64,000 nt of DNA from Tipula vernalis (Eukaryota > Arthropoda > Insecta > Diptera > Tipulidae): assembly GCA_958295665.1 (NCBI GenBank), contig OY282559.1, positions 263,848,057-263,912,056 of the forward strand, written 5' to 3'. Positions 11,126 to 21,662 of this stretch are shown here, one piece after another. A program made the translations under genes and the position numbers. The notes beneath the pieces are model-generated. The model was not told where the DNA came from. It saw only the letters and a program-made list of their open reading frames with translations, and did not search any database. Position 1 is the first letter of the stretch, and every line of letters begins with the position of its first letter.

Positions 11126-12225
11126 AAGCAACACAGGATATACTATTCTTCGAGAAAGCGAGACATTTTTACCCAAATCTTACAATTATTCATTACACAT
11201 AATCGACATAGTAGAAATAGAAACTCTAATATTAAACCTGAGGTCAACAGTGAGGGAAATGACAGTAGAGCTTACAAACACTTTATTAAATCTACATTAT
11301 TTAAAGACGTAGACAATTTACTTTATAAATTAATGACTTTAAAAGACGGACATCACTCAATACATAAACGAGGTTTAGTAAATTTCATAGGAACAATAAA
11401 CAAGTGGATATCAGGAACAATGGACGATGAAGACAGACAATTAATTAATAAACATTTATACATAATTGATCAGAATAACGAAAATCTAGCTGTAAACATA
11501 AATGAACAAATTAAAATTAATAATAACTTTAACAACACTATAAACAAATTATATAATACAATGTTGGAAGATAGAAAAATTATTAAGGATTTTATTATAA
11601 ACAGAGATAACCAAACTCTACTTAGATTAATGATATATGATATAAAATTAAAAATATATGAAATAGATAGAATTATAAGTGAATTACAAGATAATATAGT
11701 ATTTAGTAATCTTAACATTATACATCCATCTTTGTTAACTCATGAAGAGATTGTAGAATACAAAATAGATGCTAGTAAAATAAAAAATTTAAAAGTAGGA
11801 TATTCTAAAACTAATAATAATAAATTGATATTTTTAATCAAAATTCCCAGTTGCATGGAAAAAGCAAATACAAAATTAATTATACCCCTGTCAAATATTA
11901 ATGATTGTAGTTCAATAAATTATGAGATCACTAAAACATTTGAAATTAACAATACCTATTATGAATACAATACAAATAAAGCATTTCATGAATTAAATAA
12001 TTTAAAACACTGTATATTAACAAAAAATTGTCAAAATATTAAAAACTGTGATACAGAAATTTATAGCATCAATGATAATAGTATATTAATACAATTGGCT
12101 AATAAAGTAATTTTAACATCAAATTATGATGAAAGAACATTCGAATTGAATGGAAATTATTTTGTAAAATTTTTTAACTGTAGCATTAGCATAAATAACA
12201 AAACCTTTTATAATAATATAAAGGC
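11055..12225 (+). pseudogene. env: Errantivirus env, frame-broken and truncated
   Basis: The first frame (11055-11312) starts inside the end of pol with a hydrophobic signal-peptide-like N-terminus. The second frame (from about 11313) continues in a different phase. It carries a basic HKR site followed by GLVNFIGT, the cleavage site and fusion-peptide layout of errantiviral F-type envelope proteins, then a helical region and Asn/Cys-rich ectodomain with several possible N-glycosylation sites. The C-terminal membrane anchor is missing because the element is cut at about 12225-12240. In intact relatives the protein mediates membrane fusion; this copy lacks a joined frame and an anchor. Confidence 0.75.
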
Positions 12226-12239
12226 GAGGGCCGTTTTTG

Positions 12240-13560
12240 TGGATCGGTATGACCTTTGATATTTTCCAAAGACCCGGACTGAGGTTCAAATTAAATAAAT
12301 GGCATAAAGGAGCGGCAAAACCGACTGCACACAGCTTGAATAGAGAGACTGGTAAACCATCTGATCCAGGACCCTTAGAAACGTCCATGTTCATCAAACC
12401 CTCATCACGTCAAGTTGTGAGCTATCCTTAACAAAAACACTTCTAAAGTATTCAGCGAAGAAATCGCAGATTGTCTTTGGATTATCCGATTTTTCACCAC
12501 GTTTTTACGGTTCTTAAATTTGACAAATCTCCAGAAATTCTTCGGATTACATCGCAAATCGTCTTCAATGTCAATTAAGTAATTGTTATACAGGAAACGG
12601 TTGAGATGGCAAAACTGTTTGCGCAGAGACTTGAACTGGGTATAGTCATGGGCCAACCCTGTACGCTTATATTTCCTGTGACATTTATTACGCAGGTCTA
12701 CAAGGTATGAGACTTTTTAATTATTTTTTTAAGAACAAATATTTCAATATCATCCTGTAACAATTCATTGAAGGTATCTAATGAACTGTTGATATCAATG
12801 TTTGATAGAGTATCAGTCCAATGAACTTCAGCTAAAAAGTCATTTAATGAACAGTGATCGGCTCGCGAGTAATCAAATACGGTACAATTTTTAGTAAAGT
12901 TCAAATTATTAGAAATTTTGTAGAAAAACTGAATTGAAACCGGGGTATGATAAACACTCGAAGATCCGGCAAAGTTGTCGCATGATTTTAATCTTAAAAG
13001 AAACAAACGTTAGTTCTGCTGGATCCCGGTCTTTAGGCGACAGTGAGAAGCAGGACACGTTTGATGGTTTAAAAACGCTGTTTTTATATGTAATGTAATG
13101 GAATATCGACTCGGAGGTAGTAGTTGGATGAAGACGGAAATATACAAATATTTCCTTCTTACCACAGGTACTGTACGCAATCCCACGATTGGGCAATCCG
13201 ACCTTGGATTACCTGAATTCTCAACCCGAACGGATTCCTGATTAGACCGTAATGGCTGATTAGAAGAGTCGGATATAATAGATGTTGTAATTGGTGCTGG
13301 AATCTTTGTAATAACTTCATCGGGCGACAATGGCGGGAAGTGTAGCGATAGGCCATCAATCTTTTCAATTTGTCAAATTTGGTATCCATTATAACGTTAC
13401 CGTTGGTGACCAAGTTGAATAATTCTTCGCACTTCATCTTAATATTGTGAATCTCCTGGTTGGGCATTCTTTGAACAATTTGGCCCATTTTTCAAAATTC
13501 CAGCCGACACAATCAGGCTGGAATGATTGTTTGCATTTTTCAAATCATGACACGGTTTCG
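12240..13560 (-). pseudogene. CR1-like LINE remnant: ORF1 tail, linker and start of RT
   Basis: Reading from 13560 down: a possible ORF1 helical region (about 13380-13488), a segment with YFRLHPTTTSE and LSPKDRDPAELTFVSFK (about 13010-13160) like the RNA-binding C-terminal domain of CR1/Jockey ORF1, then the linker between endonuclease and RT (about 12405-12900, with DHCSLNDF and NPKNFWRFVKFK), then DVSKGPGSDGLPVSLFK and WKISKVIPIHK (about 12290-12397), the first RT block. Most of the endonuclease and most of the RT are absent, so it is both internally deleted and 3'-truncated. Frames change several times. Its left end abuts the broken errantivirus env. Confidence 0.7.
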
Positions 13561-13834
13561 CGGCTGGTTACTTGTTTTACTCAGCTAAAACAGTCTACAT
13601 CCATGATGAATCACGTTTTGGAAAATCACGTTTTAGATAAATCTGGAGATTCTTGACAGTAGTATGTATGGTTTGATAGTAGTATCTCAAAACAAAGTAC
13701 GAATGGTTTTCTCTTCAGTTTCACGAATATCCAGTTCTCCAATTTCTTCTTTCTGTAACTTAAAAATCGTAAACGATCGAGTTTGTGAAACCTCAAAACG
13801 AAATGTCAAAAAAAAAAAGATTATTGGAGAATGA

Positions 13835-14124
13835 TGGATTCTGGTATTTGATAATGACGCAACTTTAAAGAATGTACTCTGGTTAAAAAGCGTTTCTTCT
13901 TTGCTATATTACCTTTTCTTATGATCTGACCTATTCCGATATATAATTTTTTTCGCCAATCTGTTTCTATTGTCAAGGCGGAGATTGAAAAGCTTTTGGA
14001 GCCTGTACGTGAAGAGGATCGGGTACCTGCCATATACGAATTAACCAAAACACCCGGTTATAGAAATATTTACCAAATTGTTTTATATGCTGGTTTGAAT
14101 ATTGAGTTGGGCATTGGGTTTGAG
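13835..14124. repeat. Dispersed repeat, inverse copy at about 32850-33010
   Basis: Sequence around CTCCGCCTTGAC, AGAAACAGATTGGCGAAAAA and AACCGGGTGTTTTGGTT (read on the minus strand) recurs in the opposite orientation at about 32850-33010. The shared part is about 150-170 bp. Both copies sit next to low-complexity GTTGAG-type sequence, so they probably belong to one larger repeat unit. No coding capacity was recognised. Confidence 0.7.
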
Positions 14125-14404
14125 GTTGAGTTTAGAGTTTCCAAATATCCGAAGTTATTAAATATCCGGATATCGAATACTTTTACTAGTAATTATCCGG
14201 ATTATTCGGATTATTCGGATAGTTTCTACTTAAACCATTTTGATGAAAATAAAATTAAAATTTTTGTAACAGTGATAAACTAAATAAAGTAATTTAGGTT
14301 TATTCAAATTATTTGGTATAAAATTTCATTTATAAAAAAAAAAAAATTTTTTATTGCAAACTTAAATAAACGTCCAATTTAATATAATTATGTAGTTTTG
14401 TAAA

Positions 14405-16366
14405 CTATTTCATTTTTAAGAATGCGTACTTTAAGAAAATTAAAGCGTCAAACGTCTCAAAATTAAGTTTAGTTCTTAATTTAGTTTTAATTTTTCCTGC
14501 TGTTGAAAAAACTCTTTCTGTAGCAGTTGATATAGGTTTAATTGTCAAAAAGGCATTGAATAATACGATTAAATTATTTGATCGCCTTTTAGTGCTAGCC
14601 AGTAATTGAAAGTCCTTTTTAAGTCCAGCTTGAATTCCTGAGCCAGAGGATGTGGGGTTTATGTAAGTAATTGACGATATGGCATCGCCTAGTTGTTTTT
14701 GTAGTAAATTTAAATTTTCTTCAGTTGTGTTCGTACTAATTTCCAATTCATTCTCATCAGCAACGACTTCTGACGACACATTAGTATATCCATTTGGATA
14801 TATTCTCTCCATTATTTGTATTGCTAATGTAATAGCAGCTGATTTTGAGGAATATTTGAAATATTTACTATATTGGGGAATGCTGCCAGTTTCCAACAAT
14901 ATCATTAATGTTAAGAGAGTTTTGTCGCGACGTTCATTCATCCGTTTTTTTAGTTGCCTCAAAAGAGCTTGGCTTAATGCTGTGTTAATTTCTTCCATTT
15001 TGAGGAATACAAATTTAAAGACACCTTCCGCTGTTAGAAGTGTTGCAGAATTCTTGCTTAATTCCTTAATGGCCACTTCCATTGGAGAAAGCACTTCTAA
15101 AATATCCTGTAAATACGCATTTCTTCTTCAGATATTGTCGGCATTCCCAGTTCTTGCAGAGTTTGATTTACACAGTTTTTAATGAGTAAAAATCGCCTCA
15201 CCATTGTTATTATAGAATTCCATCTTATTTTTACGTCGAGTAGTAGTGCCAGTGGTTTACCTTCTTGTTTGATAACATGGTCTTGTAAAATTGAATTTTT
15301 GATTGACGATGCCTTAATAATTTTTATCACATTTCTAATTTTATTTAAAATTGGTTTAATTTCATACTCATTGTTAAAAGACAAATTATTTTCAGTTTCT
15401 TCGGGTTCATAACCAATATTTGCATTGTTGTATAAAATGAAATTATCATAGCTAGTTTCATCTTCGTTTTCTAATTCAGTGTCAATGTGTAATACTTCAA
15501 GATCTTCAGAATTGTCTGAATTGTTAACTTCATTAACGTAAATAGCCTTTTTTTTTATAAAACGTATCGGTTACTGCTAAATGAAGGGCATGATTTTGAC
15601 ATAATTGAGGGATAGCATCTAATATTTTACCATATTTCACCATAACTGCGGCTCCGTCATGCGTTGAAGAAATGATGTCCGTTTTAGGATTCACATTAAA
15701 TTCATTTAATTTGTCTTCTACATATATTTTAGTTTGCTCTGCATTGCAGGACCCTTTGATTTGAACTGGTCCTAATACATATACTTCGAACGTTTTTATT
15801 TCTTCATCTTCTAGAAAATGTAGTGAAATATTTAAATACCTGTTCATAGAACTGTCGGTCCACTCGTCAACTGTTAATGAAAATTTAACATTGTTTTTCT
15901 TCAAATTAAAAATTTTGGTAATTAGATCCTTATTTTTATTATTATAATAATTTATTATATGTTTGGTGACAGTAGTAGCAATGTTAGGCATTAGATATCC
16001 TTTGCTCTGGACATAGCCGATAATAGCTCTAGATTTCGTAACTGCGTGTATTGAAATACCATCATGTGCGACACAACGTGCCAAAATTTCTTCCAATGAT
16101 TCTTTTTTAAGGAACTTCGATATATCGCAAGAATCAATTTTTGGTTTCTTTAAAGTTCTTGAACTAGAGGCAATTTTATCCTGGTTTTCGTTAATATCAG
16201 TACTTGTTTTTTTTATAATTATTTTATGTACTTTAAGATGGTTTAGAAGAGGGGAAGTTGATGATCCTTTACATCCTATTATTTTTAGGCAAACATTACA
16301 CATAGCTTCGTCTTTGTTTTTTTCTTCTTTTTTGAAAAAATTCCACACTTCCGACCTTTTTGACAT
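14405..16366 (-). pseudogene. hAT transposase (BED finger + hAT dimerisation domain), frameshifted
   Basis: The likely start is the ATG at 16364-16366 (MSKRSEVWNFF), giving a BED-type zinc finger with CNVC and HLKVH in the first 60 residues; the upstream open frame to 16687 is probably leader. The catalytic region follows with TVDEWTDSS and a THDGAAVM motif, each carrying an acidic residue. The first frame stops at 15533-15535. The second piece (15097 to about 15530) has IRWNSIITMVRRF. The third (14405-15094) ends with the hAT dimerisation domain: ISTATERVFSTAG and the LKYAFL end. At least two frame breaks make it non-functional, though all domains remain. Confidence 0.9.
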
Positions 16367-16620
16367 GGCTAAAAAACTAAAAATTTTGAGAAAAAATAGA
16401 GAAGTACCTATAGCAAAAAATAAGTATGTATGTAGTAACTGATTCACAGAGTTTGGTTGGATAAATGAATATACACAGCCGAACACAATCTTTTCAATAT
16501 ACACTACGAACACAATATAGATTATTTTACAACGCAAATAATGAATACTTCTCTCTAATAGATAACTAGTAAATGAAACCAGAAACAATGAAACGCTGTT
16601 TCTTGTTGTATGCCAAAATA

Positions 16621-17055
16621 TAACGGTATCGCTCATGCACATTATAAAGAGCGCAAATACTGTTGTTGTTCCATCATTTGTATTCATTTGTTTTTAATAA
16701 AAGCATATAACAAACAGCATATAGAAAAAACAGTCAAACCAGTGAAATTCTAGTTTATTCGTGTACATTTTGTTTTAGTTTTTTCTCAAAAATGTGTTAT
16801 TCGGATGATCGAAGAACGGCTATATAAATTTCTGCTCAATTTTCATTTGTTATTCAAATTCGTATATAACGATATCGCTCAAGTACATTATAAAAAGCGC
16901 AAATACTGTTGTTGTTCCATCATTGGTATTCATTTGTTTTTAATAAAAAACAAACAGCATATAAAAAACAAAAAACAGTCAAACCAGTGAAATTCTAGTT
17001 ATATTCGTGTATATTTATTTTTTTTTCTCAAAAATGTGTTATTCGGATGATCGAA
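16621..17055. repeat. Direct duplication of about 190 bp in the hAT 5' region
   Basis: Copy 1 (16621-16813) and copy 2 (16867-17055) both run from TAAC-GATATCGCTC-like sequence through AAATACTGTTGTTGTTCCAT to GTTATTCGGATGATCGAA, with small differences. The copies lie upstream of the transposase ATG and end next to the TIR, so they could double promoter or transposase-binding sequence. Confidence 0.85.
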
Positions 17056-17127
17056 TATTTCAAAGAAATTTATCCGGATCACGGATTGCTTTAAAATAGA
17101 CGGATAATCCGGATAATGGAAACTCTA

Positions 17128-17440
17128 GTTGAGTTGAAGGTTAAGTAAGGGGTTAATTTGCGGGGTGAGTTGAAGTTGAGTTAGGATTTGATTAAGATAT
17201 AGTGAGCAGTTGGCCAATCTAATATATATGCTGGTTTGAGGGTTGAATTGAAAGAGTTTGCGTTTGTGTTGAGGGTTGAGTTGGGGGCCGTTTGCGGGTT
17301 GAATTGAAGTGAGTGTTTGTATGTATGTTTGAACAGCATATGTGTAACATATTTAACCAAATCCATACGCCTTGACCGATTTGAACCAAACTGTACGCAC
17401 ATATTGTTTAAGACTTAAGAAAGGTCACTGTTAATATCTC
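17128..17440. repeat. Low-complexity GTTGAG-rich sequence
   Basis: Degenerate repeats of GGTTGAGTT, GAGTTGAAG and TTGCGGGTTGA words. The same type recurs at about 18990-19135 and 19370-19540, and on the other strand at about 32490-32845. No coding sequence; the frame at 17181-17402 is an artefact of the repeat. Confidence 0.7.
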
Positions 17441-17443
17441 AAA

Positions 17444-18440
17444 GCTCAAATTGAACCTTTAGCAAATTATATGAGTGGCCAATTAGGATGTAACTTATCT
17501 ATTTCTTAACGGATTTTAGTCAAATTTGACATCCGCTTTGGAAATGAGATTCTACAATGATTTTTAGATCATGCTCTGGAAAATGGCCACGCATGAGGGC
17601 ATTTTTCTATTTCTCAACCGATTATGATGAAATTTGACTTGTGCATTGGAAATGGGATTTTAAAATGATTTTTGGATAAAGCTCTGGAATATGGCCAAGC
17701 ACGATGGAACTTGCCTCTTTCATAACCGATTATGATGAAATTTGACATATGCGTTGGAAATGGGATTCTAAAGTGATTTTTGGGTGAAATTCTGGAATAT
17801 GGCTAAGTAAGATGGAATTTGCCTATTTCTTAACCGATCATGATCAAATTTGACATGTGTGTTGGAAATGGGATTCTAAAGTGATTTTTGGATGAAGTTC
17901 TGGAATATGTTTAAGTATGATAGAACTTGGTTATTTCTCAACCAATTATGATAAAGTTTGATAGGTTTACTAGTATTGGGATTCTAAAATTATTTTCTCA
18001 GATGAAATTCTCTAATATGGCGAGTTAGGATAGAACTTGTCCATTATTTAATGAATTTTAATGGAATTTTACAGGGGCGATGGTAACGTGATTTTACAAT
18101 GATTTTTAGATAATCTTCTTGGATATGGCCAAGTATGACGGAACTTTGCTATTCCTTAACCGAGTATAATGAAATTCGAGATTGGGAATGAGGATTTAAA
18201 ATAATTTTCCTAATTCCAAAACTCTGGACCGCTACACTATATTTTTTTTAAACAAGGACAAACTTATTGCTCTGACAGCATATACTCAGTAAACATAACC
18301 CAAAATTTAAAATGAAGTATTGTTACGGGGATAATCTAGTCGTTGGAAACGTCAAAATTCATCATAATCGGTTAAGGAATAGCCAAGCTCCATCACAATT
18401 GGCCATTCATATAATTTGTTAAGGGTTCAATTTGAAATGT
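17444..18440. repeat. 108-bp minisatellite (about 7 units) bounded by inverted repeats
   Basis: A unit with AACCGATTATGATGAAATTT, GGAAATGGGATTCTAAA, ATTTTTGGATGAA and CTGGAATATGGC recurs with a spacing of 108 bp: the TTTGAC-type word falls at 17525, 17633, 17741, 17849 and 17957, then about 18068 and 18175. Divergence grows to the right. About 65 bp at 17444-17510 (with TTAGCAAATTATATGAGTGG) is repeated inverted at 18375-18440, so the array sits between two inverted arms. No open frame of note. Confidence 0.85.
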
Positions 18441-18464
18441 AAAAGGATCAATTTGAAGTGTAAA

Positions 18465-18995
18465 ACCTGTATGATTGTATAATGGTATGATATGGTATGT
18501 TGGTATGATGGTATGACGCTATGATGGTACGATGCTATAATGGTATGATAGTGTGACAGTACGACGGTATGATGGTATCGTGGTAAGATGGTATATGATT
18601 GTGTGATGTTATAATGATTGATTGATGGTGTGATGATATGATTGTTTATATGATACAACGTACGATTTTATGACATTATTTATTCTAGAATGATGGTGTG
18701 ATGTTATGAGGGTATGGTGGTATGACGGTATAAATGGTATGACGGATGGATGGTAAGATTATATGATAGTATGATGGTACGATTTTATGATGGTATGAAG
18801 GTGTGGTCGATTGATGGTTCGATATACATCACGGTGTGATGGTGGGATGGTTCGACGTCATTATAGTACAATGACATGATTGTATGATGGCTTAATAGTA
18901 TATTGTCATGATGGTATGCTGTTATAATGGAATAATGGTATGATGGACTGATTGTTAAATGTTATGATGGTACGACGGTACGTATGCCGATATGA
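18465..18995. repeat. Degenerate GGTATGATG short-unit array
   Basis: About 0.5 kb of imperfect 8-10 bp repeats of the type GGTATGATG, TATGACGGTA and GGTACGATG. The minus-strand frames over it translate to His/Tyr-rich repeats and are not genes. Confidence 0.8.
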
Positions 18996-19138
18996 TGGTG
19001 AGTAGGGTTTCAGTTGAAATTGAGTTTGATTTGAAAGAGAAGTTCGGTTAGGGATTAATTTAAGCTCGAGTTTAGGATTTAGTGGGAGGTTAGATTGAGT
19101 TGAGGTCATACTCGCATTTAGCTTTCGAACCGAGTTAA

Positions 19139-19365
19139 CACTAGAACTACCGACCCGTCAAAATGACTGGTTTACATTTATTGAATTAATTTTTTTTATT
19201 ATTATGTAAGAATTATTTTAGAAATTTATGATGACTTTTGAAATGACAATAAAGTAATTATATTAAAAATCATCAAAAATTTCGAAAACAATTCTAACAT
19301 AATAATTAAAAAAATGAATTCAATAAATGTAAACCGGCCATTTTGACCGGTTGGATGTTCTAGTG
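19139..19365. mobile_element. Palindromic MITE with TTAA target sites
   Basis: The element begins CACTAGAACTACC at 19139 and ends GGTTGGATGTTCTAGTG at 19365, flanked by TTAA on both sides (19135-19138, 19366-19369). Inner matches such as TTTACATTTATTGAATT against AATTCAATAAATGTAAA make nearly the whole 227 bp one hairpin. TTAA targets and lack of coding capacity suggest a piggyBac-type MITE, but the ends differ from the piggyBac at 21.3 kb. Confidence 0.85.
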
Positions 19366-19369
19366 TTAA

Positions 19370-21335
19370 TTTTGTTATTGGGTTGGAAAATAAGTGTATA
19401 GTTGAGCAGAGGGTTGAGATTTGGGTCGAGATAAGTTGAGTTGATGTAGAGTTAGCATTAGGGTGTGAGTTATTCGGTTGGGAAACTATTTAACGGTTGA
19501 TTTGGAGTTAGGTTAACGGTTGATTTGGTCATAAACGAAATCGCTTTCAGTTTTCAGTTCTAATAAAATAATAGTCAGTCAGAGTCAGAGTCAGTTCTCA
19601 ATCCAGTGGAGTTCCTTAACTGATTAGAACCATCTGGTATGCAGTTCTGAAAATTCTCTAAAGAGTGGAAGATGTCTTCATTTAATTCTGCAATTCCCGG
19701 TTTGTTTAGAAAACCCATATCGAAAAATTTGAGTTCAAAATGTTTAAGCTTTGAAGTATATAATCCTAAAGTTTCACGGTAAAATATAAAACAGGATTAA
19801 ATGGTTTTTTCATAAAACTTCGTTTAAAAATGGTCCCAATCCTACATCGATACAAATGAAGCAAACCAATATAGTTTATTGAAATACTCTTTAAATTTAT
19901 GATTATAGTACTGCAAACCGATAATACTCTAAATAATAAATTTAGAAAAATCCATAAAAAACTATAAATAACATCTCATCGTGCTATATTTGGGTTTCGC
20001 GCTACAAAATATATTTGTAAACCCAATTTTCCCAGTTTTTCGTTAAAACCATACGCACATAAACATTTATAATCAACATCAAAACTTATCCTCGTAGCAA
20101 AACGTAATAATACTCACATACACACACACACACACACATTCGCTTCTCAAATTCTTAACACTAAAAACCATAAAATGTAAATTTTTCATAATAACATTTC
20201 ACCCCGGTGCGCTTTTCCGTCATCTTCTATTTTTCTTCTCTATCCACCGCGTACTTTTCGTTCGCCTACATCTCTTTATCTAGCCATATCTATATAATTT
20301 AGGTCTTTAAATGTCTTAAATAAACGTATACAGATCCAAAATAAATGTTTCACCATTTCGGGAGGGTTGAAGCTCCTATATAATGTCAGTCATCATTTAT
20401 AGTCAAATAAACATAACATAATATCATGAATTGATATTTCGGCAAAAAGGATATACATTTTGTTTGGGGTATCGAAAGGGGGAAAAAAGAGGCAACTATT
20501 TTTTTTTTCTAGGCGAAGATAAATTTTTATTTGCTTTTTACGTATTTTTCTCATGATTCATTGATTTTAAATTTTACTTCGAGTTCGCCGCACAAACACA
20601 AAAACTTAAACTCGATGTGCCCAAGATAAGCCAGACGACTTGACAGGGATAACTGTAAAAAATCTTGTATATAAAGTGATATAAATTAATTAAATTAAAG
20701 ATGTAGAAATGTTGTTTATCCACACACAATAAATGAGGTTATCTGTAAGCACCATCTCGACGACAAATTTTTATTTTCGACCATCATGGGAAATTGCATT
20801 CCTTTCATTTGATTGTTTTGCTACTCGTTGAGTTCTCTACAATATACCTAACATTAAGTATTTATGTGTTTATAAAAAAAACAAAGTGTATTTTCTTCTT
20901 AACATAGTGGTGTCACATCTGGAAAATTCTCACATCGTATATTGTGTAACATCATTGGTATTGTATAGGTGATTTTTATCTTTGAATCACTTTTCCTTTC
21001 TTTTGTAGTGAAATAAAATATTTGGGATTTTTTGTGGATTTATACGTTTTTGGATCGCCTGAGTCAGAAAATAATTATTTTTTAGGTGGTGTCTTTAGGG
21101 CTTTCGGTCTGTTCACTTTCTGCAGCCACATTGGATCGGCGGATCCGCCTGATAATTTTTATTTAAATTTTCTTTATAAAACATATTTTGGCGGACATTG
21201 GCTAACTGAAAGCGGCATTTTATCTCAGCTTCAAAATTAGACATTTATAAATTTGAGTGGAACTACATATCGGCTATTTCTTAGAATAAGACCAATTAGA
21301 ATGGAACTATTTCTGAACCAATTGTGACCAATTAA
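19370..21335. other. Non-coding stretch; GTTGAG repeat, CA microsatellite, no gene seen
   Basis: 19370-19540 continues the GTTGAG-type low complexity. A short CA repeat lies at about 20114-20138. The rest has no recognisable coding or element structure; the open frame at 21022-21240 shows no known motif. The final part (about 21255-21331) resembles one degraded unit of the 108-bp family and is where the piggyBac inserted. Confidence 0.5.
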
Positions 21336-21662
21336 CCGTTGTGTCTATACCCAAAAAATTATACACTATTCTATACCCGACCCGACCCACCCGGGTGGCC
21401 ACATGTATTTTCTTGTTAATATCGAAAATTTTTGTATTTGCCAGTGTATTATTGCCTTTATTTATTTTAATATACTATTTTAAACGTTATAAAACAAAAA
21501 AAATAAATAAAAATGGGGAATCCCCGGTTAATGCTAGTAAAACAAAACAGAAAAGAATCGTTTAGGTGAGCTGAGGAAATTAGAGTAGGTGTGGTATTCA
21601 AATGGAAAGGTTGATTGCGGAAGTGATTTTTTTTGTAAATAAATATATATGTGAGTGATAAA

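Larger units (their letters stand above)
6191..12230 (+). mobile_element. Errantivirus (gypsy-like LTR element), 3'-truncated
   Basis: Order on the plus strand: 5' LTR region, tRNA-Ser-type primer site, gag, pol (protease, RT, RNase H, integrase) and env, the layout of insect errantiviruses. Pol lies in the -1 frame relative to gag. Damage includes a frameshift after the protease, a deletion removing the front of the RT, an in-frame stop in RNase H and a frame break in env. Env stops abruptly at about 12225-12240 where minus-strand CR1-like sequence begins, so the end of env, the polypurine tract and the 3' LTR are absent. It cannot be autonomous. Confidence 0.85.
14133..17127 (-). mobile_element. 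hAT element, complete ends, 8-bp target duplication
   Basis: The left end is TAGAGTTTCC at 14133 and the right end is its exact inverse ending at 17127. Flanks 14125-14132 and 17128-17135 are both GTTGAGTT, a perfect 8-bp duplication as hAT transposition makes. Subterminal sequence on both sides is full of ATCCGGAT-type repeats, likely transposase sites. Length is 2995 bp. Inside is a minus-strand hAT transposase with breaks and a 190-bp direct duplication near its 5' end. One caution is that the surrounding DNA is itself rich in GTTGAG. Confidence 0.93.

Noticed and set aside
17444..18240. Regular repeat spacing that could suggest a CRISPR-like array
   Set aside because: The 108-bp units are contiguous and diverged with no unique spacers, and the genome is eukaryotic.
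18419..19109. Open frames rich in His, Tyr and Ser
   Set aside because: They are translations of degenerate GGTATGATG and GTTGAG repeats.
21022..21240. 72-codon plus-strand frame as a host gene
   Set aside because: No motif, no flanking gene signals, and the length is within chance for the region.
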